A DNA stretch of 40,994 nt, taken from contig LVAA01000023.1 in NCBI GenBank assembly GCA_001603955.1, forward strand, positions 1 to 40,994, read 5' to 3'. Source of the DNA: Syntrophobacterales bacterium Delta_02 (GTDB lineage Bacteria; Desulfobacterota; Syntrophorhabdia; Syntrophorhabdales; Syntrophorhabdaceae). The notes beneath the pieces were generated by a model that was given only the letters and a program-made list of their open reading frames with translations, ran no database searches and was not told where the DNA came from. Positions 26,850-34,659 of this stretch are shown here, piece after piece (position 1 is the stretch's first letter; each line of letters opens with the position of its first letter). A program made the translations under genes and the position numbers.

Positions 26850-27039
26850 CCTCGATCTCTCCAGGGCCCTGCTCTGTACCGGCCTCGCTCCCGGCCCTTC
26901 TGCTTGTCGCAACACCATTGAGCGCGAGATTCTCGCCGCCGCTGCTGTGGGTCGTGACGAAAAGCAGGACTTTTTCTCGTTCCCTGAAGTAATATCACCC
27001 GGCGGACCACGATAATGTCGATGCTGAAAAGGAGGAGGC

Positions 27040-27414
27040 ATGCAAAGGGATCGAAAATCTCCACAGAGGGGGAAGACGCGCAGGCTGAGGCCGCTGGTGG
27101 CTTTCCTCGCCCTGATAGCGCTACCGCTCTTTTGCCTCAATGCTGGAGAGCCTCTTTCCGGGGACTCCACGCAGGTGAACGGAGACATCTCCGCACACAC
27201 CGGACAGGCTTCCCCCGCACAGTCGGCAGGCGGGTCCTTCCTGCGAAGGTACGAGAATAGAGACTGGTACTGCCAGACACCCAATATTCACACGGAGACA
27301 TGCAGCTGCCCCGCCGGTTATGTCGCCCGGCTGGTAAGCTATTCCGAAGGCCCGATGGCCAACGAGTGGATCGAGCCTTCCTGGTACTCGCAGGGGTACA
27401 TCTGTGAGAGATAG
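27040..27414 (+). CDS. Small secreted Cys-containing protein, unknown
   Basis: 124 residues from ATG 27040 with a near-perfect AAGGAGGAGG site. The basic N-terminus (QRDRKSPQRGKTRRLRP) is followed by a hydrophobic core (LVAFLALIALPLFCLNAG), a signal peptide or anchor. The mature C-terminal half has four or five cysteines (DWYCQ, ETCSCPAGY, GYICER), compatible with two disulfides. I do not recognise a family. It stands alone between the porin terminator and a convergent sensor gene. Confidence 0.6.
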   Translation: MQRDRKSPQRGKTRRLRPLVAFLALIALPLFCLNAGEPLSGDSTQVNGDISAHTGQASPAQSAGGSFLRRYENRDWYCQTPNIHTETCSCPAGYVARLVSYSEGPMANEWIEPSWYSQGYICER

Positions 27415-27483
27415 TCGCCCGTTTGCGGCCCTCTGGCCCGCCCGATGTCTCCGTTGCACCCCGCCCCCGCGGGCCGGCCGGTG

Positions 27484-28653
27484 CTATGCCTCATCCTGCT
27501 CCGTCTTCGTCAGGGCATCCTCGATCTCCCTGGTAAGATCGATCATCAGGGTATGGCTTTCGGGCGTATACCGGGCGGTTCTGATCTCGGCCATCTTCCT
27601 GAGGGCCGCTATGACCCTTTCCGTCTTGCCCGTCTGTTCCATTATTGCCTCCATCGAAGAGTGCCTTTCCTCGTCGCAAGTGGCCCGCACGCAGCGCCTC
27701 GCCATGCCGCCGATTATGGCATTGGCGTTGAGAAGATAGTGCGATAGCGTGGCCATGAGCTGGCGCAGCGTCGACAGGGCGATCGTCTTTCTTTCGTTCT
27801 CGAGCTCAACGAGGCGCAGCGTCTTTCTTTCAAGCTCCACCCTCTCCGTGACATCCCGGCAGATCCCGGCGGTCGCCGTTGTCCCGTCGTAGGTAATGAC
27901 CTTGACCTTGTTCTCCGAATATAGCTTCCTGCCGTCCTTATGGAGCCTGAGGTATACATACTGGTCCGGGGCTTCCCCCGTTTTCGCGCGTTTCCCCCGG
28001 ATCCGGGTCAGCTGGCCCCGTGATTCGGGGGCCACGAAATCGAGGTAGGCCCGGCCGATGACCTCGGCCACCGAATAGCCGTGCATTTCGCAGAACGCCT
28101 TGTTGGCAAATACCAGTTTTCCGTTCCTGGCGATGAAGTACCCGTCATTGATCTCCTCGACGAGCATGCGGTATTTCGCCTCCGATTCCGCCAGGTCCCT
28201 TGTCCTCTCCCCGACCATCCGTTCCAGGTTCCCGGCGTGCTCCCGTATCGACTGCTCGTGCTGGGCCTGAAAGTGGTCGCTGAACCTCCTGACGGTGTGG
28301 GAAAGACAACGATTCAACCTGCCAAGTGCGTCGGGAAGGAGGGACGCGTCGAGCTCCCTGAGAAGGATGGGCACGAGGACCGTCCTGTAAAGCTCGAAGG
28401 CCCCCTGAACCTCGGAGAGGGTGAAGCCGACATCGAGGCGCATGGCGGTGATCTTTTCGATAAACCTGTTCATCCTCGAAAAGTCGTCTTCCGTGAGGAC
28501 GGCAAAGTTTGCCTCCGTCGCCTCGGATATCGTCCCCCTGACCTCTTCCACCGGGCGGCGGGAATAGCGGTCGCTCACCTCGGTGAGGATCCGCCTGACC
28601 CATTCCCCCATGATCTCATCCCGGTGCGTTTCAAGGAGCCTCTTGAGGTCCAT
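27484..28653 (-). CDS. RsbRD-type N-domain + PAS + DHp-like protein without kinase domain
   Basis: A 389-residue cytoplasmic sensor. The N-terminal about 140 residues (LLETHRDEIMGEWVRRIL...) match the RsbRD N-terminal helical domain found in stressosome-like sensors. A PAS/PAC module spans about 160-270 (DGYFIARNGKLVFANKAF, CRDVTER). A helical DHp-like segment follows with H305 in ATLSHYLLNA. It stops after about 40 further residues, with no ATPase domain (no N box, no GxGxG). The protein thus cannot phosphorylate itself. It may dimerise with, or accept phosphate from, another kinase, or act through its N-domain. Confidence 0.75.
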   Translation of the reverse strand: MDLKRLLETHRDEIMGEWVRRILTEVSDRYSRRPVEEVRGTISEATEANFAVLTEDDFSRMNRFIEKITAMRLDVGFTLSEVQGAFELYRTVLVPILLRELDASLLPDALGRLNRCLSHTVRRFSDHFQAQHEQSIREHAGNLERMVGERTRDLAESEAKYRMLVEEINDGYFIARNGKLVFANKAFCEMHGYSVAEVIGRAYLDFVAPESRGQLTRIRGKRAKTGEAPDQYVYLRLHKDGRKLYSENKVKVITYDGTTATAGICRDVTERVELERKTLRLVELENERKTIALSTLRQLMATLSHYLLNANAIIGGMARRCVRATCDEERHSSMEAIMEQTGKTERVIAALRKMAEIRTARYTPESHTLMIDLTREIEDALTKTEQDEA

Positions 28654-28977
28654 TTACAGAGAAGCCTATACCCGAACCCCGCATCCGTCAAGGACAGGGA
28701 TACTCTCTCACGAGAATGTAGCCCCGGTTACGGACGGATTTCGCGGGATCTGATATACCCTGCGGGACAGGGGGTACCCGGCGTCACGCACCCTCTTTGC
28801 CCACAGGTTGGCCATTGCCGGATAAACGGGTTTCACTTCATCGTAAAGAGGTGTACAATGAGGGTGGCCCGGGTCCGGGACGCGGTTGCCGTGAAGGTAC
28901 CGTCCTCCGGGTCCCCCGTTGATCGCATGGGAGCCAAAACCCTGTCCGGGTTCGGAAGATCGCCATGAGGAGGTCCC
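28654..28977. other. Divergent intergenic spacer, no gene seen
   Basis: It separates the minus-strand RsbRD/PAS gene from the plus-strand phosphorylase. TACAAT at 28854-28859 with TTCACT 16 nt upstream is a possible plus-strand promoter, with a leader of about 115 nt. I find no repeat, RNA motif or short coding frame that I can support. Confidence 0.3.
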
Positions 28978-30831
28978 GTGTATAGGATACGGACGTTCTA
29001 CGACGAATACCCTGATTACACCCGCCCGCCGCTGGAACTCCCCCCGCGGACGCGGGAGCGCATTCTCGGCAGGCTGAAGGTCCTCTACGGGGAAGAGACG
29101 GCCCTGGCATGGATGCCGGAGTTCGAACGGATCATGAAGGTCCACCACGCCCACAAGCCCCCGGAGATGATCGAAAAGGAAAAGACCTACGACCCGCGGG
29201 AGAGGTTTTCCGAGAAACACATGGTCCTCATCACGTACGGGGACAGCGTGACGGGGGCGGGCCCGACACCTCTCGCGTCCCTGCACCACTTCGTGGACAC
29301 TTATTACGCCGGCATGGTCAATACCCTCCACATCCTGCCCTTCTTCCCCTATTCCTCCGACAGGGGTTTCGCCGTCATCGATTATCGCCGCGTCGACGCG
29401 AAGCTCGGCTCCTGGGAGGATGTTCGCGGAAAGAAGCGGCGGTACGACCTCATGTTCGATGCCGTCATAAACCACAGCTCTTCACGGAGCATGATGTTCC
29501 GGGAATTCCTCAACGGGACCCCGTATTACAGGGGTTTCTTCGTCTTTTACGATTCCCCCGATGAACTCACGGAGGACCAGCGCCGAAAGATCTTCCGCCC
29601 CCGCACCTCCGACATACTGACGCGGTTCGAGACCATAGACGGCCCGAAGTATCTGTGGACAACATTCTCCGAGGACCAGATCGATCTCAATTACAGAAAC
29701 CCCGCGGTCCTCCTCCAGGTCGTCAACAGCATTCTTTTCTACGTGCGGCACGGGGCGGACATGCTGCGCCTCGACGCCGTCACCTACATCTGGGCCGAAC
29801 CGGGCACCGAATCGATCCACCTCAAGCAGACCCACGAGATCGTCAAGCTCCTGCGCGACACGGTGGACTGCGTCGCCTCCGGCGTTGCCCTGATCACGGA
29901 AACCAACGTTCCCCACCGGGATAACGTCTCCTATTTCGGTGATGGGTCCGATGAGGCCCACATGGTTTACAACTTTGCCCTGCCGCCTCTCGTTCTGCAC
30001 ACCTTCTACCGGGGGGACGCGAGCGCGCTGTCCCTGTGGGCGCAAAACCTCGCGGCTCCCTCGGACCGGACGGCATTCCTCAATATCCTCGACACCCATG
30101 ACGGCATCGGTCTCATGGGGGTGAAAGACATCCTTCCCGCGGAAGACATCCGGAACCTCGTGGAGACCGCCCGGAGGATGGGCGCCCTCATCTCCTACAA
30201 GATGACCCCCGATCGAACCGAGGAGCCCTACGAGATCAACACGACGTGGTGGAGCGCGCTGAACAGAGACAATGACACGGAAGACCTGGATATCAAGGTG
30301 CGCAGGCACCTGGCGTCGCGAAGCATAGCGCTCGTGATCCCCGGAGTTCCCGGTATCTACATCCACGGAGCGCTCGGCTCATCGAACGATTATCGCGCCG
30401 CCGAGATCTCAGGGGTCAAGCGCGACGTGAACCGCGGTGTCATAGACACAAAGGATGTGGAAGCGGCGCTTAAGGATCCCGGCTCCCGGATCTCCCTCCT
30501 GCGCGCGCACGGAACCGCGCTTATCCGCGCCCGCCGCAATGAAAAGGCCTTCCATCCACGGGGCAGCCAGCGTGTCCTCGCGCTGTCACCGGCGGTATTC
30601 GCCATCCTTCGAGGCTCACCCGACGGCAGTGAGCATGTCCTTGCCCTGGCCGGCGTCACGGGCCACCCCGTCGGTATCGACATCCGTCTCGAAGACCTGG
30701 GGATCAGGGCGACAAGCTGGAGGGATGTCCTTTCGTTCCGCGAATGGACAGCCACGGCAGGAACGCTGTCCCTCACCGTGGAGCCCTACGGCATCATGTG
30801 GCTCAAGCCTTCCGGGCAGACCGCTCCTTGA
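28978..30831 (+). CDS. GH13 subfamily 18 sugar phosphorylase
   Basis: A 617-residue cytosolic enzyme of the sucrose/glucosylglycerate phosphorylase group, which releases glucose-1-phosphate from an alpha-glucoside. The start is GTG 28978 with GAGGAGGT upstream. Catalytic residues are D266 (nucleophile, DMLRLDAV), E308 (acid/base, LITETN) and D375 (LDTHDG). YGDSVTGAG, HILPFFPYSSDRGFAVIDY and GVPGIYIHG are typical of the family. The N-terminal about 80 residues (with the helical LPPRTRERILGRLKVLYG) are as in glucosylglycerate-type enzymes, so glucosylglycerate or glucosylglycerol is a likelier substrate than sucrose. This is not proved. Glycerate or glycosyltransferase genes are not adjacent. 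Confidence 0.85.
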   Translation: MYRIRTFYDEYPDYTRPPLELPPRTRERILGRLKVLYGEETALAWMPEFERIMKVHHAHKPPEMIEKEKTYDPRERFSEKHMVLITYGDSVTGAGPTPLASLHHFVDTYYAGMVNTLHILPFFPYSSDRGFAVIDYRRVDAKLGSWEDVRGKKRRYDLMFDAVINHSSSRSMMFREFLNGTPYYRGFFVFYDSPDELTEDQRRKIFRPRTSDILTRFETIDGPKYLWTTFSEDQIDLNYRNPAVLLQVVNSILFYVRHGADMLRLDAVTYIWAEPGTESIHLKQTHEIVKLLRDTVDCVASGVALITETNVPHRDNVSYFGDGSDEAHMVYNFALPPLVLHTFYRGDASALSLWAQNLAAPSDRTAFLNILDTHDGIGLMGVKDILPAEDIRNLVETARRMGALISYKMTPDRTEEPYEINTTWWSALNRDNDTEDLDIKVRRHLASRSIALVIPGVPGIYIHGALGSSNDYRAAEISGVKRDVNRGVIDTKDVEAALKDPGSRISLLRAHGTALIRARRNEKAFHPRGSQRVLALSPAVFAILRGSPDGSEHVLALAGVTGHPVGIDIRLEDLGIRATSWRDVLSFREWTATAGTLSLTVEPYGIMWLKPSGQTAP

Positions 30832-30913
30832 ACCGGGAACCGCGCTCAGGATTTCCGGGATCCTGTGTCAAAAGGTCTGGTGAAACAGTCGTCGATTGGG
30901 TTACATTGGATTA

Positions 30914-32077
30914 ATGGCACGCTTCGAGGAATTCAGGGGAAAGGCCCTCACTTTTCTCTTCTTTCTCCTTTTTGTCTGGTTCGTCAGTTTTTCCATTCGC
31001 ATCGTCTTCTCCCCGATCCTTCCCCTCGTGGAGGACGAGTTCGCGGTCAGCCACGCCAAGGCGAGTGCCATCTTCACGTTCCTTTCGGCGGGATACGGGC
31101 TTTCGGTCATCCTCTCCGGACTATTTTCCGGCAGGGTGGGATACAAACGGACCATCGCCTTTTCTCTCGGCCTGCTCGGCCTTCTGGCCTTTCTTATCCC
31201 CGCCGTTCACACCTTCTATCTCCTCTATCTTTTTTCCTTCTTCCTCGGGCTTGCCCACGGGATGTACATACCTTCCGCCATTCCCCTCATCACCGAGTAC
31301 TACACCGAGAAGAACTGGGGCAAGGCGATCGCCATACATGACACGGGGGCCTCTCTCGCGATCTTCGCCACGCCGCTCGTCGTCCTGCTTCTTCTTCATT
31401 TCTTACCCTGGCGGGGAATATTCGTCGTTTACGGGTGCGTCTTCGTAGTCATCCTCACCGTATTCTGTCTCGCCGCCAGCGAGGTAAGGATCCATGACCC
31501 CTCGCGGGCCCTGTTCAGGGAGATCGTCAAGATCAGATCCCTATGGTTCATGACCTGCATCTGGATCTTCGGGGCGGGGTCCAATCTCGGCATCTATTCG
31601 ATCACTCCCCTGTACCTGACAAAGGAACTGGGATTGACGATCGACTACGCCAACACCATCCTCGCCATTTCGCGGCTGGTGTCCATCGGTGTGGCGGTGG
31701 CATGCGGTTTCATCGTCGACCGGTTCAGCCTCAGGAAGATAATGTTCTTCCTCACGGCCGCCACCTCCATCTTTACCGTCCTCCTCGGCCTGTCTCCCAT
31801 CAGGTACACCGGGGTCTTTCTCTTCTTCCAGGCCTTTTTCGTAACGGGGTTCTTCCCGGTGGGGCTCGTGGCCATCGCGAGGACATTCCCCCGGGAGATG
31901 AGGGGCCTCGCGACGGGCATAATCCTTTCTTCCAGTTTTTTCATGGGGGGAGGCGTCATGCCCTGGCTTCTCGGGGTCTCCGGGGACCTCTACAGCTTCA
32001 GGCTGGGTATCACCGTTCTCGGCGCTCTCACCATGCTGGTGAGTATGCTGGTGTTCCGCCTCAAGGAACTGAAGTGA
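30914..32077 (+). CDS. MFS transporter
   Basis: A 387-residue inner-membrane protein with about 12 TM helices. Residues of the loop 2-3 motif appear as GLFSGRVGYKRT. The second half begins near FREIVKIRSLWFM. The start ATG 30914 is preferred over TTG 30896. It follows the phosphorylase by about 80 nt on the same strand and might carry the phosphorylase's sugar or another solute; the substrate cannot be inferred. Its stop TGA touches the stop of the convergent tautomerase gene (shared TGATCA). Confidence 0.85.
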   Translation: MARFEEFRGKALTFLFFLLFVWFVSFSIRIVFSPILPLVEDEFAVSHAKASAIFTFLSAGYGLSVILSGLFSGRVGYKRTIAFSLGLLGLLAFLIPAVHTFYLLYLFSFFLGLAHGMYIPSAIPLITEYYTEKNWGKAIAIHDTGASLAIFATPLVVLLLLHFLPWRGIFVVYGCVFVVILTVFCLAASEVRIHDPSRALFREIVKIRSLWFMTCIWIFGAGSNLGIYSITPLYLTKELGLTIDYANTILAISRLVSIGVAVACGFIVDRFSLRKIMFFLTAATSIFTVLLGLSPIRYTGVFLFFQAFFVTGFFPVGLVAIARTFPREMRGLATGIILSSSFFMGGGVMPWLLGVSGDLYSFRLGITVLGALTMLVSMLVFRLKELK

Positions 32078-32281
32078 TCAATCCCCGCGTTTTCTCCTCT
32101 CCGTGACCGTCTCACCACCCACTCCCCAGTTGTCCGTCTCCACCTCATCGATGACAACCTGGATCGTCTGTGGTCTCTTGCCCAGAACATCGACCAGGAG
32201 CTGCGTCACGCCCCGGATCAGCCTTTCCTTCTGTTCGGCGGTAACCCCTTCCTTTGTCACCTTGATATTGACGTACGGCAT
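32078..32281 (-). CDS. 4-oxalocrotonate tautomerase family protein
   Basis: A 67-residue protein, the normal size of this family. After Met removal Pro is residue 1 (MPYVNIKVTKEG), the catalytic base of the fold. The start ATG 32281 has AGGGAGGG six nt upstream; the frame is open further up but without family match. These small enzymes catalyse keto-enol isomerisation of unsaturated acids, often in aromatic catabolism, but no such operon is here. Its stop abuts the convergent MFS gene with no gap. Confidence 0.92.
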   Translation of the reverse strand: MPYVNIKVTKEGVTAEQKERLIRGVTQLLVDVLGKRPQTIQVVIDEVETDNWGVGGETVTERRKRGD

Positions 32282-32419
32282 CGTAGCCCTCCCTGGTTTC
32301 CATATCTTTCGGTTATCGGGCATAAGGCACGCGGTCTCGTACCGTGACCCCTCGGAGCATTCCTGTGCCCCTCCTCCAGCAGGCACGACCCCTCTCAGAG
32401 CGCACACGCATCGTCCCGG

Positions 32420-33034
32420 TCATTCATTCAGCCACGGCTGTTTCCGTCCCGCCTTCCTCCCCCGCCTCCGTATCGCGTTGCCGACGGGTACCGCGATGAG
32501 GCCCGCGACAGCATACGTCAGGAATTTCACCTCCTGGTCCCACTCACCGGGCACGAGAAGGCAGGCGATCCCGAACCCCGCCGCGAACCACACCGCCGAC
32601 CATATGATGTCCGAGAAAAGTCTCGTTTCCAGGGCCTTCGCCCTGAGTTCCGACACCGGCCGGTATACACGCACCTGCAGGACGTCCCTTGCCTGCCGCA
32701 GGTATTCCTTCCGCACCGCTATCCTGACAGGCGCATGCGCCGTGAGAGCATCGGAAGTCCTGCCATTGTCCGGCGAGGCCGTTATTTCCTCCACTACGAA
32801 GGGGATCCCCGCATCGAGAAGCACCGACCGGACGACCGCGAATTCTTCTTCTCCGGCAACCTCGACAAGGAACACGTGGTCCGCAGGGAACGATGGATCG
32901 AGGTCGTCATCATCGCGAAAATAGGCATCGCCTTCGTCACCGGCGGATGCCGGGTCTTCGACAAGCAGCACATCACAGATGCGGCACACCGTTATCCCTT
33001 CACCATATCTCGTACGACAACGCGGGCAAAAAAT
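32420..33034 (-). CDS. Zinc-ribbon/DUF2007 membrane protein, apparent ATT start
   Basis: The frame contains FCPRCRTRYGEGITVCRICD at its beginning, a CxxC...CxxC zinc ribbon, then a DUF2007-type domain (VFLVEVAGEEEFAVVRSVLLDAGIPF) and two C-terminal TM helices (about 140-190). No ATG, GTG or TTG precedes the ribbon in frame; a TGA lies two codons before the ATT at 33034. GGAGGAG stands seven nt before the ATT, ideal spacing. With ATT the protein is 204 residues and begins M-FCPRC, the usual start of such proteins. The next start, GTG 32989, has no such site and would remove the first CxxC. A sequencing error in the T6 run is possible. The gene probably shares a transcript with the tautomerase gene downstream. 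Confidence 0.7.
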   Translation of the reverse strand: MFCPRCRTRYGEGITVCRICDVLLVEDPASAGDEGDAYFRDDDDLDPSFPADHVFLVEVAGEEEFAVVRSVLLDAGIPFVVEEITASPDNGRTSDALTAHAPVRIAVRKEYLRQARDVLQVRVYRPVSELRAKALETRLFSDIIWSAVWFAAGFGIACLLVPGEWDQEVKFLTYAVAGLIAVPVGNAIRRRGRKAGRKQPWLNE

Positions 33035-33052
33035 GGCTCAACTCCTCCGGAG

Positions 33053-33088
33053 AACCGTTCTAACCGTTCCAACGGTTCTAACTGTTCC
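33053..33088. repeat. 9-nt tandem repeat (4 copies) before the DUF2007 gene
   Basis: AACCGTTCT, AACCGTTCC, AACGGTTCT and AACTGTTCC follow with a perfect 9-nt period. The middle units form the inverted repeat AACCGTT-CC-AACGGTT. It lies about 20 nt upstream of the DUF2007 start. Between 33089 and 33338 I see no supportable gene. Confidence 0.8.
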
Positions 33089-33338
33089 GACTATTTCTCG
33101 AGGTATTTCATCTCCACGTTCGCCCCGATGAGGAAGGCGCTTTCACGGCGCTCGGGCAGACCGCCCTTCAGCTCCGCCGCGCCCCGACCGGTTTGACTAT
33201 GATAACATGACGCCCCCGGGATTGGAACAGGCGGGATCGGACCGGCGGATCCCTTCCTCCAACCGGGACGAGGCTTCCCCTCGCCCTCCGGGCCTCCCTG
33301 CCATCCATCATCCCACCGCCCCGTTACCAACGGAGATG

Positions 33339-33366
33339 TTGACATTTCTCCCCATTCATGTAAATT
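33339..33366 (+). promoter_or_regulatory. Strong sigma70 promoter for the PEGA-like lipoprotein operon
   Basis: A consensus TTGACA (33339-33344), 16-nt spacer and TAAATT (33361-33366). A GGAGG site at 33380-33384 follows directly, so the leader is only about 17 nt. Confidence 0.7.
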
Positions 33367-33389
33367 CATTGTCATTCGTGGAGGTACAC

Positions 33390-34127
33390 ATGCTCACAGG
33401 AAAATATGCTCTTCTTGCTCTTTGTCTCGTCATCCTTATTCTCGGGGGCGGGTGTGAGACGGTCGTCCTCAAGCAGGACATCCCCGTTTCCACGAACCCC
33501 TTGGGAGCGCGGATACTGGCCGACGGGAAACCCGCGGGCCAGACCCCCGGCACTGTCTCCCTGGAGAGGAACAAGGACCACATCCTGACCCTCGTCAAGG
33601 AGAACTACCAGCAGGCGGACGTCGTGATCAACAGGCAGTACCAGTCGAACAAGGTGCTCATGAAGGCCGTCCAGTCCGGGGTCAACTCGGGGCTTTTCTT
33701 CAAGAACGCGGGGATGGGGATGAACAGCGGGTTCAACTCGATCTCCAGCCAGGAGGCAACGGGCGAGGCCTATGTCCTCGTGCCGCCTTCGGTGGCCGTG
33801 ACCCTTATCCCTCTCCCGGGCCAGGCTGTCCGCCCGGGTGAGGGGAGACCATATCCCGCCGCGCCTGCCGCCTCTGCTCCGGCACCTGCCCCGGCGAGCA
33901 CGGACATATCTACGAAAGACCTTATCCAGGCCGGCGTCATCGCGGGGGCGGCGATCGGGGCGAGCCAGGCAAAACCCATCGAGAGAAAATGGGAAACCTC
34001 GTCGTCATCGAGAACCTACAGGGAACCTGACGGAACGGTGGTCACGAAGAAGTCGAGCACATCCGTCAGCGTCGGCGTCAACCCCGCCGGGCTCGCAGGC
34101 GCCCTCGACACGCTGTTCTCGAAATAA
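33390..34127 (+). CDS. PEGA-like lipoprotein
   Basis: A 245-residue protein from ATG 33390 (GGAGG upstream and a consensus promoter just before). A hydrophobic leader ends in LILGGGC, a lipobox-like site that makes the Cys a likely lipid anchor. The next about 80 residues (STNPLGARILADGKPAGQTPGTVSLER) resemble PEGA surface domains. The middle is Ala/Pro-rich (about 160-185). The C-terminus has a Ser-rich strand region and GVNPAGLAGALDTLF. The function is unknown. Probably first gene of an operon with the BamE-like gene 14 nt downstream. Confidence 0.75.
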   Translation: MLTGKYALLALCLVILILGGGCETVVLKQDIPVSTNPLGARILADGKPAGQTPGTVSLERNKDHILTLVKENYQQADVVINRQYQSNKVLMKAVQSGVNSGLFFKNAGMGMNSGFNSISSQEATGEAYVLVPPSVAVTLIPLPGQAVRPGEGRPYPAAPAASAPAPAPASTDISTKDLIQAGVIAGAAIGASQAKPIERKWETSSSSRTYREPDGTVVTKKSSTSVSVGVNPAGLAGALDTLFSK

Positions 34128-34141
34128 AAGGAGATGCATCG

Positions 34142-34615
34142 ATGAAAAAGACACATGCTATCATGATCACGGCGGTTATGTTCCTCGCACTTGCCGGGGC
34201 TGCGATGGCCGTAGACATAGATACCCTTGACAAGGTCAGCGTTCTCATGCCGAAATCTGAGGTCATCGCCCTTCTCGGTCCCCCTGACGATGTACTCGAC
34301 GTCGGCGCGGGCCTGAAGGCCGAGGTGTACAAGGTGGAGGGCATCGATCCGATGATGGGGACAGGCTGCATCTATGACGGCGACCGTCTCGCCGGGCAGT
34401 CCTTCATGTTCGCGGGGGAGATGACAGCTCAGGCCGCCGAACGGCTCAAGAAACATGGTTTTGCTCTCCTCGAGAAAAAGAACGCCGCCTACCGGCTTCT
34501 CGGGAACGATGACGACACGGGCAGGGTCTTCATGGTCCATGTCTTCAGCGAGAACGGGATAACCGTTGTCATGACCTTCGAGAAGGACTTCTACGACAGG
34601 CACAGCAAACAGTGA
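34142..34615 (+). CDS. Periplasmic protein with SmpA/OmlA (BamE)-like motif
   Basis: 157 residues with a signal peptide (1-22, AAMA). The next part, LDKVSVLMPKSEVIALLGPPDDVLDVG, is like the short fold found in SmpA/OmlA/BamE proteins. The rest is unassigned. AAGGAGAT precedes the ATG by six nt. It lacks a lipobox, so it is not BamE itself. It sits in the same run as the lipoprotein and serine hydrolase genes. Confidence 0.6.
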   Translation: MKKTHAIMITAVMFLALAGAAMAVDIDTLDKVSVLMPKSEVIALLGPPDDVLDVGAGLKAEVYKVEGIDPMMGTGCIYDGDRLAGQSFMFAGEMTAQAAERLKKHGFALLEKKNAAYRLLGNDDDTGRVFMVHVFSENGITVVMTFEKDFYDRHSKQ

Positions 34616-34659
34616 GGGCCCGCACCGGAAGAAAGACACAGGTCTGAGGAGAAACGCTC

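Noticed and set aside
33091-33180. Minus-strand frame ending in ERRESAFLIGANVEMKYLEK, coding-like
   Set aside because: The peptide looks like a gene fragment, but I find no start, ribosome site or sure family; upstream sequence is not coding-like. It could be a remnant of a longer gene.
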